Assembly: GCA_002305165.1 (NCBI GenBank)
Contig: DBQI01000037.1
Coordinates: 1-50,375, forward strand
Reading direction: 5' to 3'
From: Armatimonadetes bacterium UBA1398
GTDB taxonomy: Bacteria > Armatimonadota > Zipacnadia > UBA1398
Length of the DNA stretch: 50,375 nt
The translations under genes and the position numbers were made by a program. Below are positions 1-8,124 of the stretch, in pieces. Every line of letters begins with the position of its first letter. Position 1 is the first letter of the stretch. The notes beneath the pieces were generated by a model. The model was not told where the DNA came from. It saw only the letters and a program-made list of their open reading frames with translations, and made no database searches.

Positions 1-7
1 CACTCAT
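1..7 (-). CDS. Possible start of the next envelope gene (cut by window edge)
   Basis: An ATG on the minus strand at 7..5 lies 12 bases beyond the lpxD stop codon, and only seven bases of the putative gene are inside the window. In many diderm genomes lpxD is followed by lpxC, fabZ or lpxA, so one of these is the natural expectation, but nothing here proves it. No clear Shine-Dalgarno sequence is visible in the 12-base gap. Confidence 0.25.
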
Positions 8-19
8 GAATGATGCGGG

Positions 20-1066
20 CTAGGCGTCGGGGGTCCCGCGAGCCTGGGCGTCCGCCTCGAGCTCGGCGACGCGCTTCTCCAGCTCCTTCACCGTCTTCAG
101 CAGGTCGGGCACGCGCCTAAGTGATGCTTCAATGTACAGAAACTGGCGGTGCGGTCGAGCCGGCCAGCCACCGTAGGTCGCCCCTTCGGGGACGTTCCCG
201 TAGACGGCAGAGGCTCCCGCGAGCTGGGCCCCTGCTCCGATGGTCACATGGTCGCGGACGCCCACCTGCCCGCCGAGCACGGCGCCATCCCCCACTGTGG
301 TCGAGCCCGCGATGCCACAGCATGCGCAGATGAAACAGCAGCGGCCGACCTGCACGTTGTGCGCGATCTGCACCAGGTTGTCGATCTTCGTGCCCGCCCC
401 CACTCGCGTGAAGGATCCAGGGAGGGTGCTGCGGTCGATCGCCGTGAGTGCCCCGATCTCGACGTCGTCACCGATCTCCACGCCCCCGCGCTGAGGCACC
501 TTAGCGAGGCCGGTTGGCTGCGGCTCGTAGCCGAATCCGTCGGCCCCGAGCACCGAGCCGGCATGGATCCTCACCCGATCCCCTAGCCGCGTCCCCTCGA
601 TCAGCACGACCCGCGGGAACAGCCTGCATCCCGCCCCAACCGAGACTCCGTCATCCACGAAGCAGCCGGGGCCCACCACCGTGCCAGCCCCGATCCGCGC
701 TCGGCCGATGGTCGCGTGGGCCCCGACATGGACGTCCGGCGCGATGTCCGCCCCAGGATCGATAACGGCGGTCTCGTGGATGCCTGGCTCCGGCTGCGGC
801 TCAGGGTGCAGGACCGCGAGTAGCAGGGCGAGCGCCAGCCGCGGCGACTCGACCCGGATCACCGGTCGGCCACCACAGTCCACGCCGTGACGCGCCACGA
901 CCGCAGACGCCGCCGCATCGGCGGGCACGGGCGTCTCTTCGCGCCACACGATGATCTCACCGACCGCCGACGCCGCCGGATCGCCCACCGCCTCGACCGT
1001 GACGTCCCCGGGGCCCTCCAAAGCTCCGCCTAGCACCTTCGCGAGGTCCGCCAAGCTATGGCTCAC
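20..1066 (-). CDS. lpxD: UDP-3-O-acylglucosamine N-acyltransferase
   Basis: Third enzyme of lipid A synthesis: it adds the N-linked hydroxyacyl chain to UDP-3-O-acyl-glucosamine in the cytoplasm. The N-terminal uridine-binding domain (SLADLAKVLGG onward) is followed by a left-handed beta-helix of hexapeptide repeats, the catalytic-His motif QIAHNVQVG and a C-terminal helix. At about 348 residues it matches the family length (about 340). The frame is open to an ATG at 1108, but family alignment favours GTG at 1066, preceded by GGTGAG and overlapping the upstream gene by 11 bases. A cysteine-rich coil (CCFICACCG) directly follows the catalytic motif, where homologues usually have few cysteines. 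It is the last complete gene of the bamA operon and shows that the cell makes lipid A. Confidence 0.93.
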   Translation of the reverse strand: MSHSLADLAKVLGGALEGPGDVTVEAVGDPAASAVGEIIVWREETPVPADAAASAVVARHGVDCGGRPVIRVESPRLALALLLAVLHPEPQPEPGIHETAVIDPGADIAPDVHVGAHATIGRARIGAGTVVGPGCFVDDGVSVGAGCRLFPRVVLIEGTRLGDRVRIHAGSVLGADGFGYEPQPTGLAKVPQRGGVEIGDDVEIGALTAIDRSTLPGSFTRVGAGTKIDNLVQIAHNVQVGRCCFICACCGIAGSTTVGDGAVLGGQVGVRDHVTIGAGAQLAGASAVYGNVPEGATYGGWPARPHRQFLYIEASLRRVPDLLKTVKELEKRVAELEADAQARGTPDA

Positions 1067-2240
1067 CAATCTCACCCGCCCTATCTGTGCCGATGCGTGC
1101 GCGCCCATAGAACCGTGCTAGCAGATCCGCCACCTGCGCGGTGTGGTCTGGAGCGCTCCCGTCGAACCGGAGATCCAGGCCCGCTGACCGCGCCAGGGTC
1201 TGTGAGTCACGTCGCGTGGACTCGATGATCGTCTGGAGCAGGCCGACATAGCGCTCTATCAGGGCCAACCGCTCGGAGTCCAGTGGGTCGTCGCCCATCG
1301 CGACGACGGCATCGGCTGGCGCGGCGCCCTCGGACAACTCGTTCCATACCGGCTGATCCGGGCTGTACTCGCTCGCCGAACGCTCCAGGCTGCCACGGAA
1401 GTCATCCCTCGACTGCACGGCCGCCGCCAACTCCCGAGCGATCTCGCGGAGTCTGATATCCCTGGCGACCGCCAGTTCCAGGTCGCGGCCGTTGCCCTCG
1501 AGGGGCGCGTCCGGTTCCTCCCCGACGGCCTGCATCTCCGGCGTCTCCCAGGCAAGGTCTCGCCACTCCGAGCGGGCTCGCGCCTCCGCCTCGTCGGCCT
1601 CGAGCTCCAGCAGGCGAGTGAGGCGGGTCAGGTCGTCCGGGGTGCGATCTGGATCTCGTGTCGCGCCCGCCCCCATTTCACCTCGATAGGTCAGATCCAC
1701 GTGCTGCCGGACCTCACTCTCGGCGGCCGAGGCCCACTCACTGGCCGGCGGAGCGGATCGCACGGGCGTCTCCCCGGCCACGGCGCTCGAACCGTCACCC
1801 GAGATGGGATCATGCGGTGGGCGCCGGTAATGGCGGTCCAGGATGGACTCGAGCGTCGGCCCTACGTCAACGTCCTTTGGGGGACCGCTCTCTGGCCCCT
1901 CGCCAGGCGCCGAGCCGCCAGCCTCCGCTTCATCCAGGGACAACAGCTCCCGTCGCGCCAGCTCCTCGAGTATTGCCTCCTCCAGAGCGGGAGCGCCCCC
2001 AAGGTCCCGCCGAGCTATCTCGGCCTGGACCCACGCGGGGTGGAGGCGGGCCAGCGAGTACACGTCCGCCGAGGCAGCGATCAGCCTGGGCGGTTCCTCT
2101 GTGGGAACCGGAGGGCTCTTCATGCGGCACGAGCAGAGCGCCACGGTCGTCGCCAGCATCATGTACAGCAAGAGGGGGGAACGCGGCCCAAGGGCAGAGC
2201 CGCCGGTCCCCCCTCGATACGCACCCGGCGATGCGGTCAC
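1056..2240 (-). CDS. Secreted or lipoprotein-like hypothetical protein in the envelope operon
   Basis: I do not recognise this 394-residue protein. A hydrophobic segment (residues about 22-36) ends in LCSC, close to a lipobox, so it may be a lipoprotein or a signal-anchored periplasmic protein. The rest is hydrophilic, rich in Glu, Asp, Arg and Ala, and predicted to be largely helical, with a low-complexity Pro/Gly/Ser part around residues 105-190. Residues 52-105 (Ala-rich, with HPAWVQAEIARRD) faintly resemble the OmpH-type helical region. It starts with GTG 8 bases after the OmpH-like gene and overlaps lpxD, so it belongs to the bamA-ompH-lpxD operon. A role in outer-membrane biogenesis is inferred from position only. 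Confidence 0.6.
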   Translation of the reverse strand: MTASPGAYRGGTGGSALGPRSPLLLYMMLATTVALCSCRMKSPPVPTEEPPRLIAASADVYSLARLHPAWVQAEIARRDLGGAPALEEAILEELARRELLSLDEAEAGGSAPGEGPESGPPKDVDVGPTLESILDRHYRRPPHDPISGDGSSAVAGETPVRSAPPASEWASAAESEVRQHVDLTYRGEMGAGATRDPDRTPDDLTRLTRLLELEADEAEARARSEWRDLAWETPEMQAVGEEPDAPLEGNGRDLELAVARDIRLREIARELAAAVQSRDDFRGSLERSASEYSPDQPVWNELSEGAAPADAVVAMGDDPLDSERLALIERYVGLLQTIIESTRRDSQTLARSAGLDLRFDGSAPDHTAQVADLLARFYGRARIGTDRAGEIGEP

Positions 2241-2248
2241 AGCGCGCT

Positions 2249-3760
2249 CTAGCTCCCGCCCCTCGTCGCCGGCGCAGCGGATCTGCCCAGGAGTTCGATG
2301 ACGTTCTCCGTGATGTTCGTCCCGCCCCAGTGGGTGAGCACGAGGGGGACGGGCTGCAGGCCCCCCTCATCGTCGACTGGCTCCCAGACGATGAGAACGC
2401 TCTGCAGGCAGACCGTCGCGTTGATCGCGCGACACGCTTGTTCTATGGCTTGGTCCAGAACGTCCCGCACACTCGTGTACAGCTCTAGCTCACGCTGGTT
2501 GATCTCCGTGGCTAGGGACTGCGCGAGTTCCTTGATGGAGTCCTGGTTCAGGCGCTTCATCTCAGCCAGGCTACGGAGCTGCTGCTCCTCGTCCGCCGTC
2601 AGGCCCGGTCTGTCGATCAGGTCCAGGAACAGGATCTCGTTGCCGTCGTTGAGTGAGTACAGCCTGTCGAGCTCCGCGAGCTCCTCGGCCGCGAGCGTCT
2701 CGCCACGCACCTGGCGGATCTGGAGCGCCGCGGCCTTCGAGGCGTCCTCGATGGGCAGGTAGACGAAACCCGACCGCACGTTGTACTCATCGCGCTTCTG
2801 AGCCTCAAAGCGGCTCAGATCATCCTTCAGGCTGACGTAGGGCGCCGCGCGCTCCTGCACAGTATATAGATCCAGGAGTGCCACATTCTGGGCCTGCGCG
2901 GCCGTCGCAAGCGCCGCCACCACGAAGGGGAGCGAGCGCGCAAGGCTGGTTCCATGACTCATGACTTCACTTCCGTCCTTGCCAAAGGGATCAGGGCCAA
3001 GACTCTCGGCCAGGTCCAGGCCGGGCCATTGAGCAACCTCGGTCACACCTGAGGGAGGCTCTTGGGAGATGTCCACTCCATCCAGGCGGGTGATGACCGC
3101 ATCCGTGATGTCGCGCGCGCCCCAGTGGACGACCGGGATGTTCGCGGGCTGCAGCACGGACATCTCCGGGTCTACAGGCTGCCAGATCCGAACGTGGGCC
3201 ACGCTGCACACCGTCGCCCCCACCGCCGCACACTCGGCCTCGATGGCGGCCTTCAGGTGCTGGTCTAGCAGCCCACTAAGCTCACTCTCGCGCTCGGACA
3301 GGCGATCCTGGAACCCCGTGCGCATCTCGTCCAGGGCCGCTCGGTTCGCCGTGCGGTATTCCCGAAGCTGCGCGAAACGCTCCTGGGCCTGGCTCGAAGG
3401 GGCGGGGTTCGCGATGTGCCGCACGAACTCGGAGTGGATCTCCTCCTCACGATTCTGGAGGGTGCGGACTTGATCCAGCTCCGCCTGAGTCATCGTTCCC
3501 CGGATCTGCTTCAGACGAAGAGCGGCCGCCTGCTGGGCCTCCTCGGGCGGCAGGTACTCGAACTCCTGGCGAGCCGCGAGTTCCTCCTGGAGCTCCTTCA
3601 GCAGGTTCTCCAGGCGCTCGCTGAGCTCGGCGAACACCTCGGACTCATCGCGGATGCGGTAGCTGTCCAGCGTTGCCAGAAGCTGGGCCTGGCTCGGCGC
3701 CAGCGGCGCCAGGACCCCCATCGCTATGAACCCGAGGAGAATAGGTCGGAATGTGCGCAA
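2249..3760 (-). CDS. Tandem OmpH/Skp-like periplasmic protein, two units in one frame
   Basis: OmpH/Skp proteins are periplasmic chaperones for outer-membrane proteins. This 503-residue frame contains two homologous units, residues 1 to about 260 and 267 to 503. Each has a signal peptide ending in AQAQ or SQAQ, a Glu/Leu-rich coiled-coil region with a matching YLP(P/I)E-A-AA segment, and an end of the form (V/T)HWG..(D/N)IT. The second signal peptide lies inside the frame, at ATG 2962, and is preceded by GGAAGTGA, which could serve as its own ribosome-binding site. No stop separates the units. In the neighbouring frame a TGA overlaps that ATG as ATGA, the usual operon junction here, so the fusion may be a recent frameshift or lost stop in a two-gene arrangement. 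The start is TTG. It is flanked by bamA upstream and the unknown secreted protein downstream. Confidence 0.75.
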   Translation of the reverse strand: MRTFRPILLGFIAMGVLAPLAPSQAQLLATLDSYRIRDESEVFAELSERLENLLKELQEELAARQEFEYLPPEEAQQAAALRLKQIRGTMTQAELDQVRTLQNREEEIHSEFVRHIANPAPSSQAQERFAQLREYRTANRAALDEMRTGFQDRLSERESELSGLLDQHLKAAIEAECAAVGATVCSVAHVRIWQPVDPEMSVLQPANIPVVHWGARDITDAVITRLDGVDISQEPPSGVTEVAQWPGLDLAESLGPDPFGKDGSEVMSHGTSLARSLPFVVAALATAAQAQNVALLDLYTVQERAAPYVSLKDDLSRFEAQKRDEYNVRSGFVYLPIEDASKAAALQIRQVRGETLAAEELAELDRLYSLNDGNEILFLDLIDRPGLTADEEQQLRSLAEMKRLNQDSIKELAQSLATEINQRELELYTSVRDVLDQAIEQACRAINATVCLQSVLIVWEPVDDEGGLQPVPLVLTHWGGTNITENVIELLGRSAAPATRGGS

Positions 3761-3818
3761 GATAATAGCCGTTCCTCTCGCGCGCGCCGGCGACCCCTCC
3801 CGGGTGGCCGGTCGCGCT

Positions 3819-5600
3819 CTAGAAGGTCTGGTAGAGGCCGAAGTGCGTCCGCGGGCCCTCGTCGCTCCACGCGAAGTCGAGTCGGATGGGACCCAGCGCG
3901 GTGGTGACGCGAACGCCGACGCCGTAGCCGAACTTCGGTGTCAACGTGCGGTGCTCAGATCGGTAGATGGTGCCATCGCTGGCGCGCCACTGGCCGCCGT
4001 AGGCGTCGCCGACATCCACGAACCCGACCAGCTGGATGTCATTCGGGTCATCGGAGCCGCCGAGGCCGTGCCGGTACTCCAGTGAAACGAGGAACTTGTT
4101 GGTTCCGAAGAACCTATCCTCGCGGTAGCCGCGTAGCCGCTCAGCGCCGCCAACCGTGAATGTCTCGTAGATGGGAACCGAGCCCGCAACGGTGCCATAT
4201 GCCCCACGGAGGGCGATACGTCCCCTGCTCCCGACCTCGAAGAACCGCGTCCCCTCGGCCTCGAAGCGCGTGAAGCTATGGTCGCCGCCGAGGAGTCCGC
4301 CGGCCTGTTCGACGCCGACATCGATGCGCCCGCCGTGGGACGGATCGTAGATGTAGTCGCGGTTGTCGCGGCTCCACCGGACGGACAGGCTGCCCACCAC
4401 GCCGCGCCGGAGCGCGGGGGCGATGATGTTGACCAGGCGCGGGTCCTGATTCACGACGCGCTCATAGCGGTACCGGGCCGATATCCACTGCGTCTCGTCC
4501 CAGTTCAGAGGATGACTGAGCCCGATCTGGCCACCCGTGCGGCTCTCCAGGGAGAGGTACTCGCCCGAGCCGACCACGGATACCGACGCCGTGCCGCGAC
4601 GCTGCGACTTGTCATAGAGCGAGACTTCGAGGGATGTGTGGTCGTTGTCGAGCCACGGATCGAAGTAGGTGACATCGTAGACGTGGGTGGATCCGACCTC
4701 GGCCCTGGCCGACAACTGCTTCGCGTCACCGCCCAGGTTGCGCTCCATGTACTCGAGGAAGCCGACGAGGCCGTCGCGGTTGGAGTACCCCACGCCAAGG
4801 CTCAGGGTCCCGGTCTTCTTCTCCACTACGCGGATAACGAGGATCATCTCGCCCATCTCGACGCCGGCCTCGAAGTCCGGCAAGACGGTCTCGAAGATGT
4901 CCAGGTTCCGCAGTCGGTCCAGGTCCCGGAGAATAACGTCCGTCTCGAAGAGGTCCCCGACTTCCGTCTTCAGTTCGCGGAGGACAGTCTTCTCATCGGT
5001 CTTGTTCAGTCCCTCAACCTCGATGCCGCCCACATACATCTCGAGGACGGAGACTGCCAGGATTCCCGTGTCCCAATCGAACCGCGTATCGTCCACGTCA
5101 GCCATGAAACCGGCATCGTAGTAGGCGCCCTTGACGGCCTCCGCGACGACCGGCTCCTGGGTGATGTTGTAGACGTTTCCGATCGCGATGTACTTGCTGA
5201 TCTCCTGAACGATGACCTCGGTGGGGATGACGGTGTTACCTGTGACCTCGATCCCCATGACCTCGGGGTTCTCTGTGAAGTGGTAGACGAGGATCTTCAT
5301 GTTCTCCTCGCCCGTATCCACCAGCTTGTAGTAGCTGAGCTCAGGTTCGGTCCGATAGGTCCCGAAGGTGATCAGGATCTCCTCGAGGTCATCCTGTGCC
5401 ATCGCGCGATCGAAGGGTTGGCCGACCTCGTGGCGGATGAGCTGCCTCACCGCCGCCTCATTGGTCTTCTCGACACCCTCGACGTCAACGCCAGTAACGA
5501 TGACTTCATCGTACTGGGCGACAGCCGGGAGCGCGCAAAGAATGGCCAGAACCGCAGTCCCAGCCAGGGACCACATCATTCGCCGCGTCGTCAGTCTCAC
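3819..5600 (-). CDS. bamA: Outer-membrane protein assembly factor BamA
   Basis: An Omp85-family outer-membrane insertase that folds beta-barrel proteins into the outer membrane. After a signal peptide (RLTTRR n-region, cleavage after AVAQ) come about three POTRA-like repeats (for example VDVEGVEKTNEAAVRQLI, IEVTGNTVIPTEVI and IEVEGLNKTDEKTVLRE). A 16-strand-type barrel follows, with the lid-lock motif LRGYRED (canonical VRGF/Y), and the protein ends in a C-terminal Phe, typical of barrel proteins. The frame opens at 5639, but GTG at 5600 has GGGAGGG about 8 bases upstream and gives a well-formed signal peptide. Three POTRA domains rather than five suits non-proteobacterial BamA. It is the first gene of the envelope operon and is followed 58 bases on by the OmpH-like gene. 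Confidence 0.93.
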   Translation of the reverse strand: MRLTTRRMMWSLAGTAVLAILCALPAVAQYDEVIVTGVDVEGVEKTNEAAVRQLIRHEVGQPFDRAMAQDDLEEILITFGTYRTEPELSYYKLVDTGEENMKILVYHFTENPEVMGIEVTGNTVIPTEVIVQEISKYIAIGNVYNITQEPVVAEAVKGAYYDAGFMADVDDTRFDWDTGILAVSVLEMYVGGIEVEGLNKTDEKTVLRELKTEVGDLFETDVILRDLDRLRNLDIFETVLPDFEAGVEMGEMILVIRVVEKKTGTLSLGVGYSNRDGLVGFLEYMERNLGGDAKQLSARAEVGSTHVYDVTYFDPWLDNDHTSLEVSLYDKSQRRGTASVSVVGSGEYLSLESRTGGQIGLSHPLNWDETQWISARYRYERVVNQDPRLVNIIAPALRRGVVGSLSVRWSRDNRDYIYDPSHGGRIDVGVEQAGGLLGGDHSFTRFEAEGTRFFEVGSRGRIALRGAYGTVAGSVPIYETFTVGGAERLRGYREDRFFGTNKFLVSLEYRHGLGGSDDPNDIQLVGFVDVGDAYGGQWRASDGTIYRSEHRTLTPKFGYGVGVRVTTALGPIRLDFAWSDEGPRTHFGLYQTF

Positions 5601-5667
5601 CGTCGAAGCCCTCCCTAAGGGCCGCACTCGATTTAGCACGCGCGACCGACATTTCGCAAGTGGGCAA

Positions 5668-5697
5668 ACTCTAACCTGCTATCGGTGCGCGGGTCAA
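5668..5697 (-). promoter_or_regulatory. Sigma-70 type promoter of the bamA operon
   Basis: On the minus strand, TTGACC (5697-5692, 5 of 6 bases match TTGACA) and TAGAGT (5673-5668, 4 of 6 match TATAAT) are separated by 18 bases. Transcription would begin near 5661, giving a leader of about 60 bases before the bamA GTG. The spacing and the position upstream of the operon support the call, which remains a motif match only. Confidence 0.55.
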
Positions 5698-5773
5698 CAG
5701 AGTCTTTTTTATCAGCGACCGGTAGGCGCGCTCCGTGGCATCCTGTACGCAGCGGCTGACTGAGCACTGTTGT

Positions 5774-6412
5774 TCATATACCGTCCACATAGTGCGAGAC
5801 CTTCTGTTTCAGTGCCACCCGGGCTCGGAACAGCCTGGATTTGACGGTCTCCACAGTCACTCCCAGGGTGTCCGCTATCTCCCGGTACGACAGGTCCTCG
5901 AGCTTCAGGAGCAGCACTGTCCGGTAGTCCTCGGGCAGGTCAGCGATCCCTTGCCGCAAGATCTGCCGCAGTTCCTTGCCTCGAACCACGCGGCCTGGTG
6001 AGAGGCTATCATCGGCGATGTCGGCCGTCTCCCCGATCTCCTCCCCCTCTCCCCCCCGAACGGGGGCATCGAGGGAGAACGCCTCAAACCGTCTCCGCGT
6101 CTGCCGGTGTCGGATGCGATTCTTGCAGACATTGATCGCGATCCGGAAAAGCCACGTCCTAACGTCAGCGTCGCCGCGGAACCTGTGCGCGGCAGCGAAG
6201 GCGTTCTCGAAGGTCTGCAGGGTCAGATCCTCGGCCTCATCGGGATCGCCCCCGATGTAGGAATAGACCAAGTTGTAGATCGACCGGTAGTTCTCGTCCG
6301 CAAGCCGGGTGAGCCGCTCACGGACCGACTCGTCGACGCGGTCAGCGGAGCCCACGGCCCACACGCCCTGTCGCGGATTGTCGGCACCCGGAACCACTGA
6401 CCCTGCTCCCAT
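5774..6412 (-). CDS. ECF-type RNA polymerase sigma factor
   Basis: A sigma-70 family, group 4 factor with region 2 (NYRSIYNLVYSYIGG, then DAEDLTLQTFENAF, ending in TWLFRIAINVCKNRIR) and region 4 (LPEDYRTVLLLKLEDLSYREIADTLGVTVETVKSRLFRAR), joined by an acidic linker. It recruits RNA polymerase to a specific promoter set. The frame is open to 6529, but the first 39 residues look non-coding, and ATG 6412 gives 213 residues, a normal size for this group. No anti-sigma factor gene lies next to it. The downstream bamA operon has its own housekeeping-type promoter, so a link to envelope stress is only suggested by position. Confidence 0.9.
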   Translation of the reverse strand: MGAGSVVPGADNPRQGVWAVGSADRVDESVRERLTRLADENYRSIYNLVYSYIGGDPDEAEDLTLQTFENAFAAAHRFRGDADVRTWLFRIAINVCKNRIRHRQTRRRFEAFSLDAPVRGGEGEEIGETADIADDSLSPGRVVRGKELRQILRQGIADLPEDYRTVLLLKLEDLSYREIADTLGVTVETVKSRLFRARVALKQKVSHYVDGI

Positions 6413-6561
6413 CCGCCATGTCTGTGACGTCCCGCACAACCGCGGGGTTCCCCACAGGGGCGGCCATGGCGGCGCACCAGCTACGCCGAGCACATGATAG
6501 CACTGGCTACCTTCCATCCGGGCCGGCATGCCCCGATCGGACGGGGGCTGGCGTCAACGGC

Positions 6562-8124
6562 CTACTCGAGTACCTCGATCTTGAGGGATCCGATCAACCC
6601 GATCACGTCCGTCATCGAGCTCACATCCCCCTCGGCGAACTTGATGTGGGTCGCGTCGACGGGCCACACGGTTGGGCGCGTGCTATCCACGGCGATCCAG
6701 CCCTCGCCATCAAGGTTGACCTCATTCCACGCATGGTAATAGAAGCCCGGCGCCCCGGGTTGGTTCCAGTAGACGATGCCAGCCGCGAACTTCGTCGGGA
6801 TCCCCGCCGCCCGCGCCAGACCCGCATACAGCGCCGCATAGTCACGGCACACCCCGCGAGGGTCGCTCAATACCTCGCTGGCCGATCGGATCGCCCCCAC
6901 CGACGCATCCGACCGAACCAGCCTATGCACACCCTCGCCCAGGAGCCTCGCCATCTCAACGGGCTCGTCAACATCGCCCAGGATCTCCTCGGCCTTCGCG
7001 ATGATCGCGGTGTCGCTCGCCTCGATCATCGCCGTTGCCGCTAGATACTCGGCCGGGCTGTCGGGCAGCCCCCCCTCCACTGTCGCGGGGACCGGAGGCA
7101 CCCTTACCGTCACCGTTGCCGTGTAGCGACCATCCTCCTGCTTCTCGACCTCGGACCATGTCTGCCGCTCATCGGCGATGAGAACATCGGCCGACGGGAT
7201 GCCCGACACGCGAAGCTTCAGGTCCATGCGGCGGTCCGGTGAGCTGATCGGCTCATCCACCACGACCCGCGTATCCGCAGCCAGGTCCGGGGTGTACTCC
7301 GCCCCCTCCTCCAGACCCGACAGCGCCATCTCTTCGGTCTCCCGTAGCATCTCCTGCTGAGCCGCCGGCGACAGCACCCGCACCGGCTCGCCCGTTACCT
7401 TGTCACGCCAGATCTCCATGCTACCGGTAACTCCGAGGGTGCCGGCTATGCGGTGGCAGTCGTACTCGGTGCCATGGACCGTGATCCGCTCCTCGCCCAC
7501 CACCTTGTAGCTCCCCGTGATGAGCTGCATCATCATCGGTTCGAAGGCACGGAAGGCCATCTCGTCGCCGACCTCGGGCAGCGCGTCCCGCATCGCGAGG
7601 TCCGGGTCCACCAAGCTGGCCCCCTCGCCGATGGGGATCTCTCCCTCGGTCATGCCAGCCTTCGTCTTACGCTTCCACCGCACCGCCTCATCGCTGAACT
7701 CCGCCTCGACCACCTGGCTCAGGGTGCCTGACTGCTCGTAGTGCCCCCTCAACGGCGTGCCATCGGCGCTGTAGATCACCTGTTGCAGAATACCTTGGCG
7801 TACCGTCTGGCCCATCATGGAGATCTTGAGGCTGACATCGTTCACGAAGTACACCACGGGCTCGCCGCGCCACACGCCGTTGGAGACGGTCGTGTGCTGC
7901 CAGCCCGCCTTCGCCCCCGCCAAGTAGACACCGTAGTAGGTGTCGGTGGTAACCTCCAGGTCCGTGGGCGGCGACCACTCTTCACCCGATTCCGGCGGAT
8001 CGGTCACCGTCACGGTCGCCGGAGCGCCTGCCGCTTGGGCGTCGACTTTGTCCGATTGGCAACCCATCATCATGCTGACCACGGCTATCAACAGGGTGAC
8101 CTCCACCCAGCGGCAGCGCGTCAT
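6562..8124 (-). CDS. Transglutaminase-like lipoprotein
   Basis: A 520-residue exported protein. The N-terminus has a signal sequence with the lipobox-like MMGC (Cys22). The C-terminal third is a transglutaminase/protease-like core with the Cys-His-Asp triad Cys426 (GVCRDYA), His464 (YHAWNEV) and Asp480 (AVDST). The first 300 residues are beta-rich and have no assignment I can support. Bacterial members of this fold act as peptidases or amidases more often than as cross-linkers, so the reaction is unknown. It is a paralogue of the gene upstream, which it overlaps by ATGA; GGGGAGG about 10 bases upstream supports the start. It sits downstream of DUF58 and MoxR genes, a frequent companion set for transglutaminase-like proteins. 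Confidence 0.85.
   Translation of the reverse strand: MTRCRWVEVTLLIAVVSMMMGCQSDKVDAQAAGAPATVTVTDPPESGEEWSPPTDLEVTTDTYYGVYLAGAKAGWQHTTVSNGVWRGEPVVYFVNDVSLKISMMGQTVRQGILQQVIYSADGTPLRGHYEQSGTLSQVVEAEFSDEAVRWKRKTKAGMTEGEIPIGEGASLVDPDLAMRDALPEVGDEMAFRAFEPMMMQLITGSYKVVGEERITVHGTEYDCHRIAGTLGVTGSMEIWRDKVTGEPVRVLSPAAQQEMLRETEEMALSGLEEGAEYTPDLAADTRVVVDEPISSPDRRMDLKLRVSGIPSADVLIADERQTWSEVEKQEDGRYTATVTVRVPPVPATVEGGLPDSPAEYLAATAMIEASDTAIIAKAEEILGDVDEPVEMARLLGEGVHRLVRSDASVGAIRSASEVLSDPRGVCRDYAALYAGLARAAGIPTKFAAGIVYWNQPGAPGFYYHAWNEVNLDGEGWIAVDSTRPTVWPVDATHIKFAEGDVSSMTDVIGLIGSLKIEVLE

Noticed and set aside
4278..5618. 446-residue open frame on the plus strand
   Set aside because: Complementary to bamA; no recognisable domain, and the opposite strand has unmistakable POTRA and barrel motifs.
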